Shown here piece after piece: positions 11,168 through 23,324 of a stretch of DNA of 64,000 nucleotides. A model generated the notes under the pieces. That model ran no database searches. It saw only the letters and a list, made by a program, of their open reading frames with translations, and was not told where the DNA came from. A program made the translations under genes and the position numbers. The number at the start of each line of letters is the position of its first letter. The stretch's first letter is position 1. Origin of the DNA: Dipteris shenzhenensis (Eukaryota > Polypodiophyta > Polypodiopsida > Gleicheniales); assembly GCA_047967505.1 (NCBI GenBank), contig CM106538.1; one strand, written 5' to 3'.

Positions 11168-13248
11168 GGGGACGAGCATTTTCTGAGCGAAATCTTCCGA
11201 GCGTCCGAGCGAAGGAAAAAAAAAGCTTCCAACTATGCATAAATATGGCAAAAATCGATCAGAAGAAAACATAGTTTCACTTAGAAATATGCAAAGTATT
11301 ATAGCAATGCCTATTTTATACAAAAATCTTTAGGTGAATCTGTAGGAATGGTGAGAGCATAATGGGATGGCTTTTGAAGAAACCCACATGTAGAGTAGAT
11401 TTCTCTATGAAAATTCCCTTATGATCCTTCTTACAACTTTTACTTAATAGGGGGTGACATTGAAAACCCTCTCTCAACCTATCTTCATGAAAGAGTTTCT
11501 TCAAAGAAAACTCATTGAAGCAAGCCATCCAGGTAGTTTCGCCAGCGAAACCCCTTTGAAGCAAGTCTCCCAAGGTAGTTTCGCTGGCGAAACTACCTTG
11601 GACATCACTTTTAAAAGTGACATAACTTTCATATCCAATGTCCAAATATAGTCATTCAGCCACTCAAATTGATCGGAACACCCCATTTGAGCACATCTAT
11701 GAAGTTATATTTTGGAAAATCTTTCATATATAGTATTAAATATTACATGTATTTTATGAGAGTGATATATAAGCCCAAGTTAATACTTATTTATAGTAAT
11801 TTAAACTTCTTTAGAAACATGTCCATAAATATGCTATAAAAACACTAAAAAGATATTGCCATATGATATAAATGTGTTAATAAGTAATTATATATGCATA
11901 GTATTATTACATTGAGAGTGATTATGAGGAATGTTTCTTGAAGGAATCAACACTTTTTTAAGGTAATAACAGGGGTACAAAGGGATGTCTCTAAATAAGA
12001 AAATTATGTTGTGTAAAAATGAATGAGTGACTAGTCTGCATATTTTTATGATAAAGGGATCTAGTTCTAGTGAAAATAAAAGTGTAAAAACCATGTTTCC
12101 TAAAGAAAAACATTTTTAAAAATCTCTTGAAAAACACGCTCGGATAAACTTGCTCATAGGTTTTTGCTCATAAAATTGACGCTAATGTCCAAGAACTTGC
12201 TCATAGGTTTTTGCTCGTAAAATTGACGCAAATTGACGTAAAATACGAGCAAAAACCTATGAGCAAGTTTATCCGAGCGTGTTTTTCAAGAGATTTTTAA
12301 AAACGTTTTTCTTTAGGAAACATGGTTTTTACACTTTTATTTTCACTAGAACTAGATCCCTTTATCATAAAAATATACAGACTAGTCACTCATTCATTTT
12401 TACACAACATAATTTTCTTATTTAGAGACATCCCTTTGTACCCCTGTTATTACCTTAAAAAAGTGTTGATTCCTTTAAGAAACATTCCTCATAATCACTC
12501 TCAATGTAATAATACTATGCATATATAATTACTTATTAACACATTTATATCATATGGCAATATCTTTTTAGTGTTTTTATAGCATATTTATGGACATGTT
12601 TCTAAAGAAGTTTAAATTACTATAAATAAGTATTAACTTGGGCTTATATATCACTCTCATAAAATACATGTAATATTTAATACTATATATGAAAGATTTT
12701 CCAAAATATAACTCCATAGATGTGCTCAAATGGGGTGTTCCGATCAATTTGAGTGGCTGAATGACTATATTTGGACATTGGATATGAAAGTTATGTCACT
12801 TTTAAAAGTGCTGTCCAAGGTAGTTTCGCCAGCGAAACTACCTTGGGAGACTTGCTTCAAAGGGGTTTCGCTGGCGAAACTACCTGGATGGCTTGCTTCA
12901 ATGAGTTTTCTTTGAAGAAACTCTTTCATGAAGATAGGTTGAGAGAGGGTTTTCAATGTCACCCCCTATTAAGTAAAAGTTGTAAGAAGGATCATAAGGG
13001 AATTTTCATGGAGAAATCTACTCTACATGTGGGTTTCTTCAAAAGCCATCCCATTATGCTCTCACCATTCCTACAGATTCACCTAAAGATTTTTGTATAA
13101 AATAGGCATTGCTATAATACTTTGCATATTTCTAAGTGAAACTATGTTTTCTTCTGATCGATTTTTGCCATATTTATGCATAGTTGGAAGCTTTTTTTTT
13201 CCTTCGCTCGGACGCTCAGAAGATTTCGCTCAGAAAATGCTCGTCCCC
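11168..13248. repeat. 2,081-bp foldback: 1,005-bp inverted repeats, 71-bp loop
   Basis: Every position x pairs with 24416 minus x from 11168/13248 inward to 12172/12244, with no indel seen and a handful of substitutions (for example in the 11590 and 12040 regions). The 71-bp loop (12173-12243) contains a third copy of acttgctcataggttttt. The outer ends read ggggacgagcattttctg. Nested within the arms are short palindromes built on gtttcgctggcgaaac. No target duplication is evident at the ends. Identical open frames of 60-109 codons on opposite strands are mirror images and are not claimed as genes. The structure would transcribe into a long hairpin. Confidence 0.9.
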
Positions 13249-13470
13249 CTTTATCTAGGTCAAAACTAAAACAAACACATTTATGTCCCGAGTTACACAC
13301 ATAACAAGGCTTGTAGAGACATTCAGCACATTCTCAAAAATAAAACCTTGTGTCAATGAGTTTTGGGTTTAGCCTTTTGTCTTTTTGTGAGGGTCCTAAA
13401 TGATTTTGTCACTCTGTGTGGATTAAGTTTTGGCCTTACATGAGAGGTAATTAATTATTTTGTCATTTAG

Positions 13471-13877
13471 CTTCTATGACACCACCTTTATTAAAAGCAT
13501 ATGAAATGAGGGTCTCTTGCCAAAATGGCCACATCCCCACTCACATTTAATGGCACCATCTTTTTTTTGGGGGGGAGGGGGAGGACTCACCCACCCAACT
13601 GACACACACAGTCGAGGCTATCGAGGGGCACTCACCTTGCCTCTACCCCCCATGGGGATCAAACGAGGGTCACCGCCCTAGTAGGCTGGCAGCCCTACCA
13701 CTAGGCTATCGCGACTTCCTCTTAATGGCACCATATTTACTAAAAGCAGATCAAATGAGGCTCTCTTGCCAAAATGTCCATTTCCCCACTCATTTTATTT
13801 TTATGACACCACCTTTATTAAAAGCATATGAAATGAATGTCTCTTGCCAAAATGGCCACGTCCCCACTCATATTCTA
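13471..13877. repeat. Tandem repeat, three ~75-90-bp units, split by SINE
   Basis: The unit contains gacaccacctttattaaaag, then ctcttgccaaaatg and ccccactca. It occurs before, just after, and again downstream of the inserted SINE. The copies differ by substitutions and short gaps. Confidence 0.7.
13560..13721 (-). mobile_element. tRNA-derived SINE
   Basis: Flanked by a perfect 13-bp target duplication, ttaatggcaccat, at 13547-13559 and 13722-13734. On the minus strand the 5' head carries an A-box-like tagcctagtggtaggg and a B-box-like cgtttgatcccc about 40 bases downstream. The 3' end is a C-rich run followed by an A tail (T run at 13561-13568 on plus). This is a full-length, relatively recent insertion into a tandem repeat unit. 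Confidence 0.85.
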
Positions 13878-14049
13878 CTCTCTTTTCACTCATCTACCTT
13901 TCTACGTATTCATTCACTTTTACTTGCATTTTTTTATTTCCCTTTTGTAACCTTTTGTCTCCCTTTATATGTTATTGGAAAATTTTATAATAATATTTAT
14001 CCAAGGTACTTTACATTCTCTCTAAATGGGGACTTAGTAATTGTGCCAC

Positions 14050-14175
14050 CTTGTTGAAAGAAAGGCCACAGTGGTGACTTCAACATACACCACTGCCCAT
14101 TATTGGTAGTAAATCCATACCATCAAGCTAAGTTAAATGCTCATACCTCTAACCATTAGGCCATAGTCATCCATA
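14050..14175 (-). other. Possible second tRNA-like SINE fragment
   Basis: The minus strand has tggcctaatggttagagg, an A-box-like stretch, but the expected B box is only weakly present (ggtatggattta) and no target duplication was seen. Confidence 0.25.
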
Positions 14176-14294
14176 GTCGACCTCCAGGACCTATCAAGCA
14201 TATGTGCTACTATTGCCTTCTTCTCATAAAGGGGGGCTTACAATGAAGCGAGCTCCGAGGTATTTACATGAGGGCAGAGCATTGATTTCTAACA

Positions 14295-14900
14295 CCCCAC
14301 CTCAATATCTAGCTGAAGGTGAAAAATCTATTTGGTAAAGTGTTATGTTGATTAAGATATGGTTCCAAGAAATATTTCCCAAGAGCCTTCGTGAAGAGAA
14401 TTTGCACCATTTTCCATAGTTGGATAATAGACCATCTCAATCTCTCCATCCATGAAGAGCTCATGCACAAAGCGATATTGAATCTTAATTTTTTGGTCTA
14501 AGTATAGACCATGGGACTCTTAGCAATCACCATGCAAGTTCTAGTTGCAACAATGTAAGTTTGTTGGCGAAGCCTAAACTACTTTCATGTCTCCTAGAAT
14601 CCTCCTCAATCAAATTTCCTCATAAGATAAAACAAGCTGCTTTGTACTCAATCTCAATAGAATAAAGAGCAATGGTAGGATGCTTCCTACTTATCCATAA
14701 TATAATTCTAGATCCAAATGAAAATAATTTCCCATCACTATCCATAGATTCTCATCTAATACGAGTCACAAGTCCTATCAAGATCGTGCCCTTGGCATAT
14801 ATGTTGCCATTATCCAAAGTACTTATGATGGTTCTCCCGGGCTTTGTCGAGAACCCACTCAACACACCATCTACATTGCTAATTCAATTTGTGCAAATCC
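14295..14900 (-). pseudogene. Copia RNase H remnant with adjoining LTR start
   Basis: The minus strand encodes degraded RNase H: WISRKHPTIALYSIEIEYKA corresponds to the family's W-S-KKQ-T-ALSS-EAEY block, and KFSSRRLLG to the C-terminal IFTK-LG block. Several stops interrupt it. A polypurine gaggtgggg (14295-14303 on the opposite strand) is followed at 14294 by TGTTAGAAATC, a plausible start of the 3' LTR running leftward. It belongs to a copia family unlike elements A-C. Confidence 0.6.
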
Positions 14901-15365
14901 TTTGTCATGATTCGGGCCTTATATGTATCCAATGAGCCATAGAATTTGTACTTGGCTTTGTAAACCCCACTTGTTGCCAACGACAGGTTCCCATGCCACC
15001 TCAATCTTCGCCAAGTGGTGGATTTCATGGACGAGTTCAACAATTCCCTAGGCCTAGGGAACCTAAGGCCTTTTAAGTCATTACCCTACTGGTGTAAATA
15101 GCCCATACAAAACATCATAGTGTCATCTTGCCTAATCTCCTTGGTCGTCTACATCAGCCCGAGGAGACGAACTAGGCTGAATACTTTTATGCCAAGCAAT
15201 GTTTGCACATAATCAAAGGATTGGATTGGTAATCTGATGCTTTTCATGACCATAATTCATTACTTATCTGACGATCTACTGGTCGAAGGGTTTGGCGACG
15301 CCTCTAAGGACAACACACTATTGTCAACGTCAACAACACAATGCCCCCCCAAAAAGGAGAGGGAA

Positions 15366-15459
15366 CAACCAGCAAGCTCAAGGCTGAGGCTGAGGCAAAA
15401 AGGAAACAAGAGCAACCAGCAAGCTCAAGGCTGAGGCTGAGGCAAAAAGGAAACAAGAG
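15366..15459 (+). repeat. Perfect 47-bp tandem duplication
   Basis: Two identical head-to-tail copies of a unit starting caaccagcaagctcaagg and ending ggaaacaagag, inside a Lys/Gln-rich open frame. Confidence 0.9.
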
Positions 15460-15586
15460 CAAGAAGCTCTTCAGAAGCAACAGGTTGAGCTAAAACAAAA
15501 GTAGGAGGAAGATAATAGAAAAAAGGAGATCAGACAAAAACGTGCCCTAAAAAAGCTAGTACCATAGGGCAAGCCTCTCATTGACA

Positions 15587-15855
15587 TGTTGAGAGTTCAC
15601 GCTCAACATCATGTGATCACGTGTGCATAGCACCATCATGTGATCATATGTGCATAGCACTAACCTTATAGAGTGCTATAAAGGAAAGGGTTAGATCCCC
15701 TGACCCTAGCCCTAAATGGGTTTGTATGTATTCTATTTTTTCAACTAAATCTAGTGTACAGTTAGTCATTTGTGGTGTGCTCTCTAGCTGTGCCCTCTCT
15801 CCTCATCTCCACTCTTCTCCTCTCCCCTCTTCATATTTTGTCATGGTATCAGATC
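15587..15855 (+). mobile_element. Orphan 5' LTR plus tRNA-iMet primer site
   Basis: A TG...CA bounded segment (15587-15843, 257 bp, tgttgagagttc to ttttgtca) contains a TATA-like ctataaagg at 15674-15682. It is followed at once by tggtatcagatc (15844-15855), matching the iMet primer-binding consensus at 11 of 12 positions. No matching 3' LTR was found in the window. Confidence 0.6.
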
Positions 15856-15856
15856 A

Positions 15857-17090
15857 CCGTTGCCTTCTGCTGAGGCATTGCGATTCTTGAGAGTGCGAGA
15901 GAGATTGTGAGATTGAGAGTTCTCTTGAGTGTTCTTTGTGGGAGTTCACTTCCGATAAGAGACCACCTTCTATTTCTTTGAGAGGAATTTCTGTCTATAT
16001 TTTCATCTATTCTTCTCGTTTTTCAAGAGAAAGAGAGAGAGAGAGAAGTTGTTCATTCCAATTCCATTCATTCCGAGAGAAAGAGAGAAAGGCTTTGTGT
16101 GAGCTTCTTGTTTTTTTTAGAGTCTCATTGTTATTGAAAGCCAAAGGATTGGAGACTCTATCCATAGCATCCTTAGCTTCAAGGTGTAGCCTTCTTCGAA
16201 GGCTCAACTCTTTTTATTGCCAATGAACTCCATCAAAGAGTTCTTGGACATCTAAGAGATTGTAGCAAAGATGAACAACCAACAAGCCTAATCTACGCTC
16301 CAGGACGTTGTAGGAAGCCCAAGTGCCAACGACCCTTGTAGCTCCAAAGTAGCACCTACTTCGACGCTCTTCATCGATTGTAGCTCCCGACTGGACGTCT
16401 CAGTGCATGCAAGCTAGCAAAGGCAGCAAACTCTGTAGCTCTCACAACAACAACCTATCTACATCACTATCTACAGCATCTATACGGCTCCACCTATAGC
16501 AACCTCAGTAGTAGTGAATAGATGCTCGACTTCTCCATAAGCCTCTCCATCGTCCCAGTAGCTCCATAGCCGACAACAACACACAGCAAAAGGGCTCTCC
16601 AATAGTGCCTTCATAGTGGCCCATGCTTCGCGTCTTCAATGAGCCTCCATGGAGCAACGCACCTACTCAAGCACTCCACCCTGTAGTAGACACCTCCAGT
16701 AGTGACGCCCACCGTTCGTGGCTCCTCAACGGGACCTCTCCAAAATGGTCGCTTCATCTCGCTACATCTCCAAATCCGACTACAATACTCACGCAATGCT
16801 CCTCAATGAGTGGATCTGCTCCAAGGGCCTCGCCATAGTTGCTCACAATGGGCAACACCAGCTATCACATCCATGGACTCTAGCAATGCCTGGCACTACA
16901 ACAACACAAGGCGATGCTTTTGCTTCTACTCCAGCCTCGATACCTTCTGAGCGACGGCTACTCCACAAGCTCATGCATGCATAGTAGCGCATCTCTCCAA
17001 CGAGGCATCGACACAGCCACGGCTCCACACTCCCAGCAAGCATTGTGCTCTTCTTAATAGCAACAATCGCTCTACTCCCATCTTCTGTCG
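15857..17090 (+). other. Internal sequence of non-coding LTR element
   Basis: It follows the primer site at 15844. It holds short Ser/Thr-rich open frames and CAACAACAACC-type low complexity but no gag, protease, integrase or RT motifs. Probably the body of a non-autonomous element. Confidence 0.35.
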
Positions 17091-17139
17091 ACTCCATCGA
17101 TGGAATCATCAAGATTTCGGAGCATCCCAAGATTCCGTC

Positions 17140-17640
17140 GGCATCTCCGAGATTCTGTCAGCCACATCATCATTTTGTCCATGCCACGTGTCATTCCGTC
17201 TGCCATGTCAGTAGCCCTCGCCTTGTGCCACATCATCTTATCCTTGTGCCACGTGTCATCACACCTTACCTACCACGTGTCACCCCTATCATTGTGCCAT
17301 GTCAACAAACCCTATCCTGTTGCCACATCACCACCTATCTGCTATGTCAGCAATCCACATCATCTACCACATCATCAGGCCACATCATCTGCCACATCAC
17401 CAGTGCCATGTCATCATTGCCATGTCATCATTTACTAACATCATCATCTACCACATCATCAGTGCCACGTGGCACACTAGACCTCTGTAGGCACACACAA
17501 TGCTCCACAGTCATTGCATGTGACCACTCTTGCCACCTCAGCACAAGGCTCCAGTGGCACACCTCTTGCTAGGCACAGTGCCACATCATCACTGCATGTG
17601 ACCCACAGTGACACATCATCATTGAGCACGATATGTACTC
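17140..17640. repeat. Degenerate minisatellite, CCACATCATC units
   Basis: Dozens of variants of tgccacatcatca and gccacgtgtcat in irregular order. Translations in all frames are His/Ser/Thr-rich and are not credible genes. Confidence 0.7.
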
Positions 17641-18074
17641 TATTTGCCCCTCCACCTAGATCAAGTCGTATCTCTTGATCTAGGAAGAATTTGAGGGCAC
17701 TCCAAAAAGGAAAGTCGCTCGATTTTTTGTGCTCTACGCACTCATTACATCACATGCACATTTTGGCACAAGTTACACTCATATTTTAGCCTCGCTAAAC
17801 AAAACCACTTCCTTCACGCACATTCGCCTCTACATCGACACATCTGACCCAACACTTAAAAAGAACAAAAGAAAAGGAATTATTTGTTATTCTTTCATCG
17901 ATCGATGGTTGATATAGATCTAGATCAGAGTAGACTAGATCGCCATAGAGGGGATGCTTTGAATTTCCCCAAGTTGCCAATCTAAGCCATGCCCGAAATT
18001 CTCGACTAGTACCTACTCAGAGTTAGTCCATACGCTCACATACGGTTTCACATCATTACATTACACCTTCATTG

Positions 18075-18210
18075 GGGGTTGAAGGGTTTAGGAAGAGTTT
18101 AAGGGTTAGAGGGAGGTTCAAGGTTTAGAAGGAGGTTCCAAGGTTCAGAGAGAGATTCCAGAGTTTAAAAGAGGTTCAAGGGTTAGAAGGAGAATCCAAG
18201 GTTCAGGGTA
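18075..18210 (+). repeat. Degenerate ~22-bp minisatellite
   Basis: Repeats of agggttagaaggaggttcaa and variants, about six copies, grading into the purine tract downstream. Confidence 0.6.
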
Positions 18211-18288
18211 GAGTACATGGTGGAGATATCATCTCCCTCATAGTTCATGGAGACTAAGGGTTCAGGAACTAAGGGTTTAGGGGGAGCA

Positions 18289-18460
18289 TAGGAGTGGGAG
18301 AGGAAGAAGATGTAAGAGCATGGGGGGAAAGGAGAGAGAGAAGAAGGGAGGAGGAGGAGGAGGGAGGAGGAGGAGGAGGAGGAGAAGGGGGGGGGAGCAG
18401 GAGAGGGAGAGGATGGGTTGCAAGGTTGGAGGAGAGGGGAGGAGGAGTTGCAAGGTTAGG
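18289..18460 (+). repeat. Polypurine tract
   Basis: Nearly pure A/G on the plus strand, with ggagga runs and a G9 run. Overlapping open frames are low-complexity Glu/Gly/Arg. Such tracts can form triplex or quadruplex structures; this is inference. Confidence 0.7.
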
Positions 18461-18583
18461 ACATGCTTTTGGACGAGGAGTGCAAGGAAGCATGGACACT
18501 TGAGACAATTGCTTGGAATACCAAAGTAGAACTCAACACAATGTCCCAAAGAGTGTGGGCTTCATTCCATTATGGGGTATTTA

Positions 18584-18710
18584 TGTTGAGATATCGAGCT
18601 CCACTCGCGATATGCCAGGGTGACCGTTGTGCATTTATGTCACCGACTTGTTAGCTGCAGATGCGGTTGGTACACTGCCCATGAATAATAACTGGATGAT
18701 AGCTATCCTT
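18584..18710 (+). repeat. 5' LTR of copia B, left part
   Basis: Begins TGTTGAGATATCGAGCTC and ends at tatcctt, where copia A inserted. It continues at 34070 after removal of one copy of tcctt. Confidence 0.92.
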
Positions 18711-19007
18711 TGTAAAGAATAAGGGAGAGAGATAGGAGACTCAAGTTCACCTTTCTTCACAACACACAAGCGAGAGAGGACACAAGGTTGGAGGGTGAAG
18801 CCTTTCTTCACTTTTGCACACAACAACAATACAATAGAAGAGGGAAATACCCTATATGTCAAAACCTAGAATACGTGGTTCATATGTGAACCCAAACCAA
18901 AACATACGTGGTAGTCTAACTACACCACAAGTACAACTAACATAGGCGGTGACATAAATGATAGTCATCCAGGAGATATGTCGGGGATAGAGCTTGATAT
19001 CTCAACA
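18711..19007 (-). repeat. 3' LTR of copia A
   Basis: 297 bp. On the minus strand it starts TGTTGAGATATCAAGCTC and ends CTTTACA. The first 12 bases match LTR B, showing related families. It is preceded on the minus strand by the polypurine gagcttgagggggag. Confidence 0.92.
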
Positions 19008-22000
19008 CTCCCCCTCAAGCTCAAATCCATCTCACGTACACCAAGCAAGCTCCTAAATCTACGAAGCTTCTCGGTACCCAATGCCTTCGTAAAAATATCA
19101 GCCACCTGCTCCTCAGTGCTGACATAGACAAGATCAATCTCACCAGCTAGAACCTTCTCTCTCACAAAGTGATAATGCACCTCAATGTGCTTCGTTCTAG
19201 CATGATAAACTGGGTTATTAGCAAGCATGATGCTGCTAATGTTGTCACAATGAATGACAACTGCTGCATGAACTGACTGTCCCATATCTGCAAGTAGCTT
19301 CCGTAACCAAGCTACCTCACATGCAGCCATTGCTGCACCCCTGTACTCTGCCTCTGTGCTCGACAAGGCAACTGTTGGCTGCTTCTTGCTGCTCCAACTG
19401 ATGGCACCACTCCCAAGGGAAAACATAAAACCACTAGTAGATCTCCTGTCTGAGACACTACCAGCCCAGTCAGCATCTGTGTATCCATGTACCTGTAATG
19501 CATACCCAGCTTCATAAAACAGTCCATAATGCAATGTGGACTTCACATACCGCAGTATGCGCCTAGCCGCATCCAAATGTGGCTTCCTCGGTGCCTGCAT
19601 AAACTGACTCACCAGCCCCACAGCATAGCTCAAATCTGGTCTGGTTATAGTCATGTAAATCAAGCTACCTACTATGCGCCTGTACATAGTAATATCTTCA
19701 AGAAGCTCACCTGTCTCTGCATTGAGCTTCACATTCTGCTCCAATGGAACAGAAATAGGCTTACAGCCTGTCATCCCATATTTGGACAGCATGTCCAAAC
19801 CGTATTGCCTTTGCAACAGCCATATCCCACTCGGGGATCTAATAACCTCAATGCCCAAGAAGTAACGCAGCTCTCCCAAATCCTTCATCTCAAATTTCTG
19901 CTTCAACAGCAGCTTCACTTCATTAATGTCTGCATCACTATCACCTGTAATAATCAAGTCATCAACATAGATGACTATAAGCACAATCCCTCTGTTTGTC
20001 CTTTTCACATAAAGTGAAAAATATGAATTGGAAATCTGAAATCCAATAGTGACAAGATATTGTCCTATCTTGTCTGACCATGCCCTCGGCGCCTGTTTTA
20101 AGCCATACAAGGCTTTGCGCAACCTGCATACAAAATCGGGGTGTGACTTATCCTCATAACCTTCTGGCTGCATCATATAAACCTCTTCCTGCAAATCGCC
20201 ATGCAAGAAGGCATTTTTCACATCCATCTGATGCAAAGACCATCCCTTTGCAGCAGCTATAGCAATTACTGCTCTCACAGTTGCCATCCTTGCAACTGGG
20301 CTGAAAGTTTCCTCATAGTCAATTCCATATGTCTGTGCAAAACCTTTGGCAACCAATCTTGCCTTGTACCTGCTAACAGACCCATCAGCATTGTGCTTTA
20401 CTTTGTAAACCCACTTGCAACCAATAGCCTTCTTATCATGAGGAGGCAAAGGCATCAAATCCCAAGTGTGGTTTGCATCCAAGGTAGCCATCTCTTCATC
20501 CATAGCTGCTTCCCAATTTTTATGCCCTACTGCATCCTCAAAACATGTGGGCTCTGGCTCCTCTAGAACCTTGACCATATAAGCATAGTGATGTGCTGTA
20601 TACCCATCATATCTCAGCCTGTCAACTGGATACTTAATACGAGTGGACCTCCGTACAACTGGATCAGTTGCAGGAGTCTTTAAATCATGCCTGCTTTTCC
20701 TTGCACCAGGTGTAACAACAGAAGGAATCCCAAGTTCCTCATCAAGGCTCATTTCAGAGCCGCTTGACTCTCCATCAACATGAGAGCTACCAGCAGACAC
20801 ATCAAACACTGGAGTATGGTCCACTTTTTCTTTTCCCTTATGTGATACCTGCACAACACTATCAGGACTGCCATGTGACGATTCACTAGATCTCAATCTC
20901 CCTGTCCATGCATTAGATCCACTAGTAGAGGACTCTCTGGGTCCACTCAAGGCTTGAGATTGTTGCTCTGCATTTATTGCAGCATTCCCATTTCCTGCAT
21001 CTGCATCTCCTACCATAACAGTTGGTGCATACCAGCTGCTCATTTCATCAAAAACAACATCTCTGCTCACTTGCATTTTGCGAGTGGAAGGGTTATAACA
21101 GCGATACCCTTTCTGGTGCTGAGCATATCCAATAAAGATGCATTTTTCTGCCTTTGGATCCAGCTTGGTTCTCTTCTCATCAGGAACATGAACATACGCT
21201 ATGCAACCAAATACCTTCAAGTGAGAAATATCTGGTTTTTGGCCTATATACATTTCTTCAGGCGTCATGCCATGGACAGCTGCAGTGGGAGTTCTGTTCA
21301 TAATATAAACAGTAGTTGCTACTGCTTCAGCCCAAAAATAATCAGGCATGTTTTTCTCATTTAGGATCGCCCGTCCTACTTCTGCAATATGCCTGTTCTT
21401 CCTTTCTGCAACCCCATTCTTGCTGAGGGGTAGACCTGCATGAGTACTTCCTTTGAATTCCTTGTTCTTTCAGATATTCACAAAATTCTTCTGAAAAGTA
21501 CTCTCCCCCTCCATCAGATCTTAGCACTTTAATATGCACACCTTTCTCTTTTTCAACCATGGCCTTAAAAGCCTTGAAATGGCTGAACACTTCACTTTTA
21601 TGCTTCATAAAATAAATCCACACCTTCCTAGTGTAGTCATCAATAAACGTCACATAATAATGGCATCCACCAATAGAAGCAGCTTTGGTTGTCCAAACAT
21701 CTGAATGGATCACTTCCAAAGGTCTTCTGCTCACCTTAGCATTTTTGGGAAATGCATGTCTGGCCTGCTTACCCATTTGGCATGCTTCACATACCTTTTG
21801 CATTCCCTCAACTCTGAATTTAGGCAAACCTGCAACAATGTTTTTCGTTTGCATAGATTTCAGCCTTTGTATATTCACGTGCCCAATGCGCTTGTGCCAT
21901 ATCTCAATATCTGCAATGACACCTCTCCCATGCGCAAACATAGCAGCTTTCACCTCAGGCATATCAACATCCAAGGTGAACATTCTGCCATTTTTGTTGC

Positions 22001-23324
22001 CTTTCGCAACCAAGCGGCACTTATTTTTCAAGTCCTCAACGAAGCATCCATCAGGGTTAAATCTAACCTGCAGACCTTGCTCAACCATCTGGCCAACTGA
22101 AACCAGGTTCTTAGTGATTTTTGGAACATGAAGTACATCTGCCAAGTACTTTGTTTTGCCATCCTGCATAGCCAATGGCACTTTACCAACCTGCGTAATT
22201 GGGTGCGCAGTATCATCACCTGTTTCAACATAACCTGGCTTATCCAAATTTCTGACATCATGAAACCACTCACCATGACTGGTCATGTGGTTAGAGGCAC
22301 CTGAATCAACATACCAAACATCATTGCAAGCTGCAGCATCTCCTGACATGGAGTTAACCATATGCTGCATCACAAAAAGGTGCTCATTTCTGTCGTCACC
22401 ATGCCCACTTGATGATGCATAGTTGCTTTGCTGCAACTTTCCACTTTTGATGTCATTCTGCTTTTTATAGCATGTATTCTCCTTGTGTCCAGGCTTTCCA
22501 CAATAATAGCATTCTGTGCTGCTATTTACTTGCTGGTTCCTTTGCCATGAACCACGGCCTCTTTGGCTCCCCCTGCCTCTAGAACTACCACGTCCTCCTC
22601 CATAGGACTGGTTTTCCTGTTGTTGCTGTTGGTTCTGATTTCCTGCACGGCCACTAGAACGGCCTCTTCCTCTACCCCTGCCTCTACCTGTATTCGAGTA
22701 GAAAGCAGTCTCTTGAGAAGTTGAGGTGGCTGAACCACCATTCCTTTGCTCTTCACTCAGCAAGAGAGCAATAAGTTCCTGAAAATCAGGAAATGTTTCA
22801 CGGACTCCAATGGATGTCTAAAATTGTGCATAATCTTTCCCAAGACCATTCAAGGTCACGGACACTAAGTCCTCATCATCAACAGGTGCTCCAATGGAGG
22901 CAAGAGAATCTGCAAGGCCTTTCACCTTCAAGGAATACTCATTTATATTCAGATTTTTCCTTTGCACATTGTGCAACTCCTGCTTTAGCTGCATCTTTCG
23001 TGCTTTGGTATTTGTGCTATACAGCTTCACCAATGTATCCCATGCCTCCTTAGGCGTCTCTAGATCCTGTATATGCACAATCATAGAATCTGAAATGCTA
23101 ACGGACAGCCAATACAGGCATTTTCTGGCTTTTTCATGCCATTCTTTAAAGGCCTTCAATTCAGCAGGAGTGGGAGCAGCACCCAAAATTGGTTCTGCAG
23201 TTTCACCACTGATGTAATCCCAAACTCCCTTTCCCATAAAGAAGTTTGTCATCCTGAACTTCCATGCTTGGAAGTTGTTCTTGTCAAGCTTCTCACTGAC
23301 AATGGTAGACAGATTCTCAGACAT
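18965..23324 (-). pseudogene. Copia A gag-pol polyprotein, lightly damaged
   Basis: Gag starts at ATG 23324 (MSENLSTIVSEKLDKNNF) and holds a CCHC knuckle (CYYCGKPGHKENTC) after a Gly/Arg/Gln-rich stretch. Then come protease (WYVDSGASNHM), GAG-pre-integrase (HKRIGHVN), integrase core (HSDVW, FIDDYTRK, SDGGGEY), RT (YVDDLIITGD) and RNase H (YTDADWAGS, TVALSSTEAEY, VADIFTKALG). Two lesions are visible: TAG at 22818-22820 inside gag, and one extra C (plus strand) at 21419 that shifts frame in the integrase. Translation ends 43 nt inside the 3' LTR. Family: Ty1/copia, TNT1-94-like annotation; lineage not resolved. Confidence 0.92.

Noticed and set aside
11316-13100. Pairs of 60-109-codon ORFs in the foldback as genes
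   Set aside because: They are mirror copies created by the inverted repeat and contain the short palindromes; no family signature.
14050-14175. A functional tRNA gene
   Set aside because: Has an A-box-like stretch but no proper B box or cloverleaf pairing.
17095-17640. CRISPR-like regular array
   Set aside because: Repeat units are variable and irregularly spaced; a plant minisatellite.
18269-18549. Overlapping Pro/Ser and Glu/Gly frames on both strands
   Set aside because: Products of the polypurine tract at 18.3-18.46 kb.
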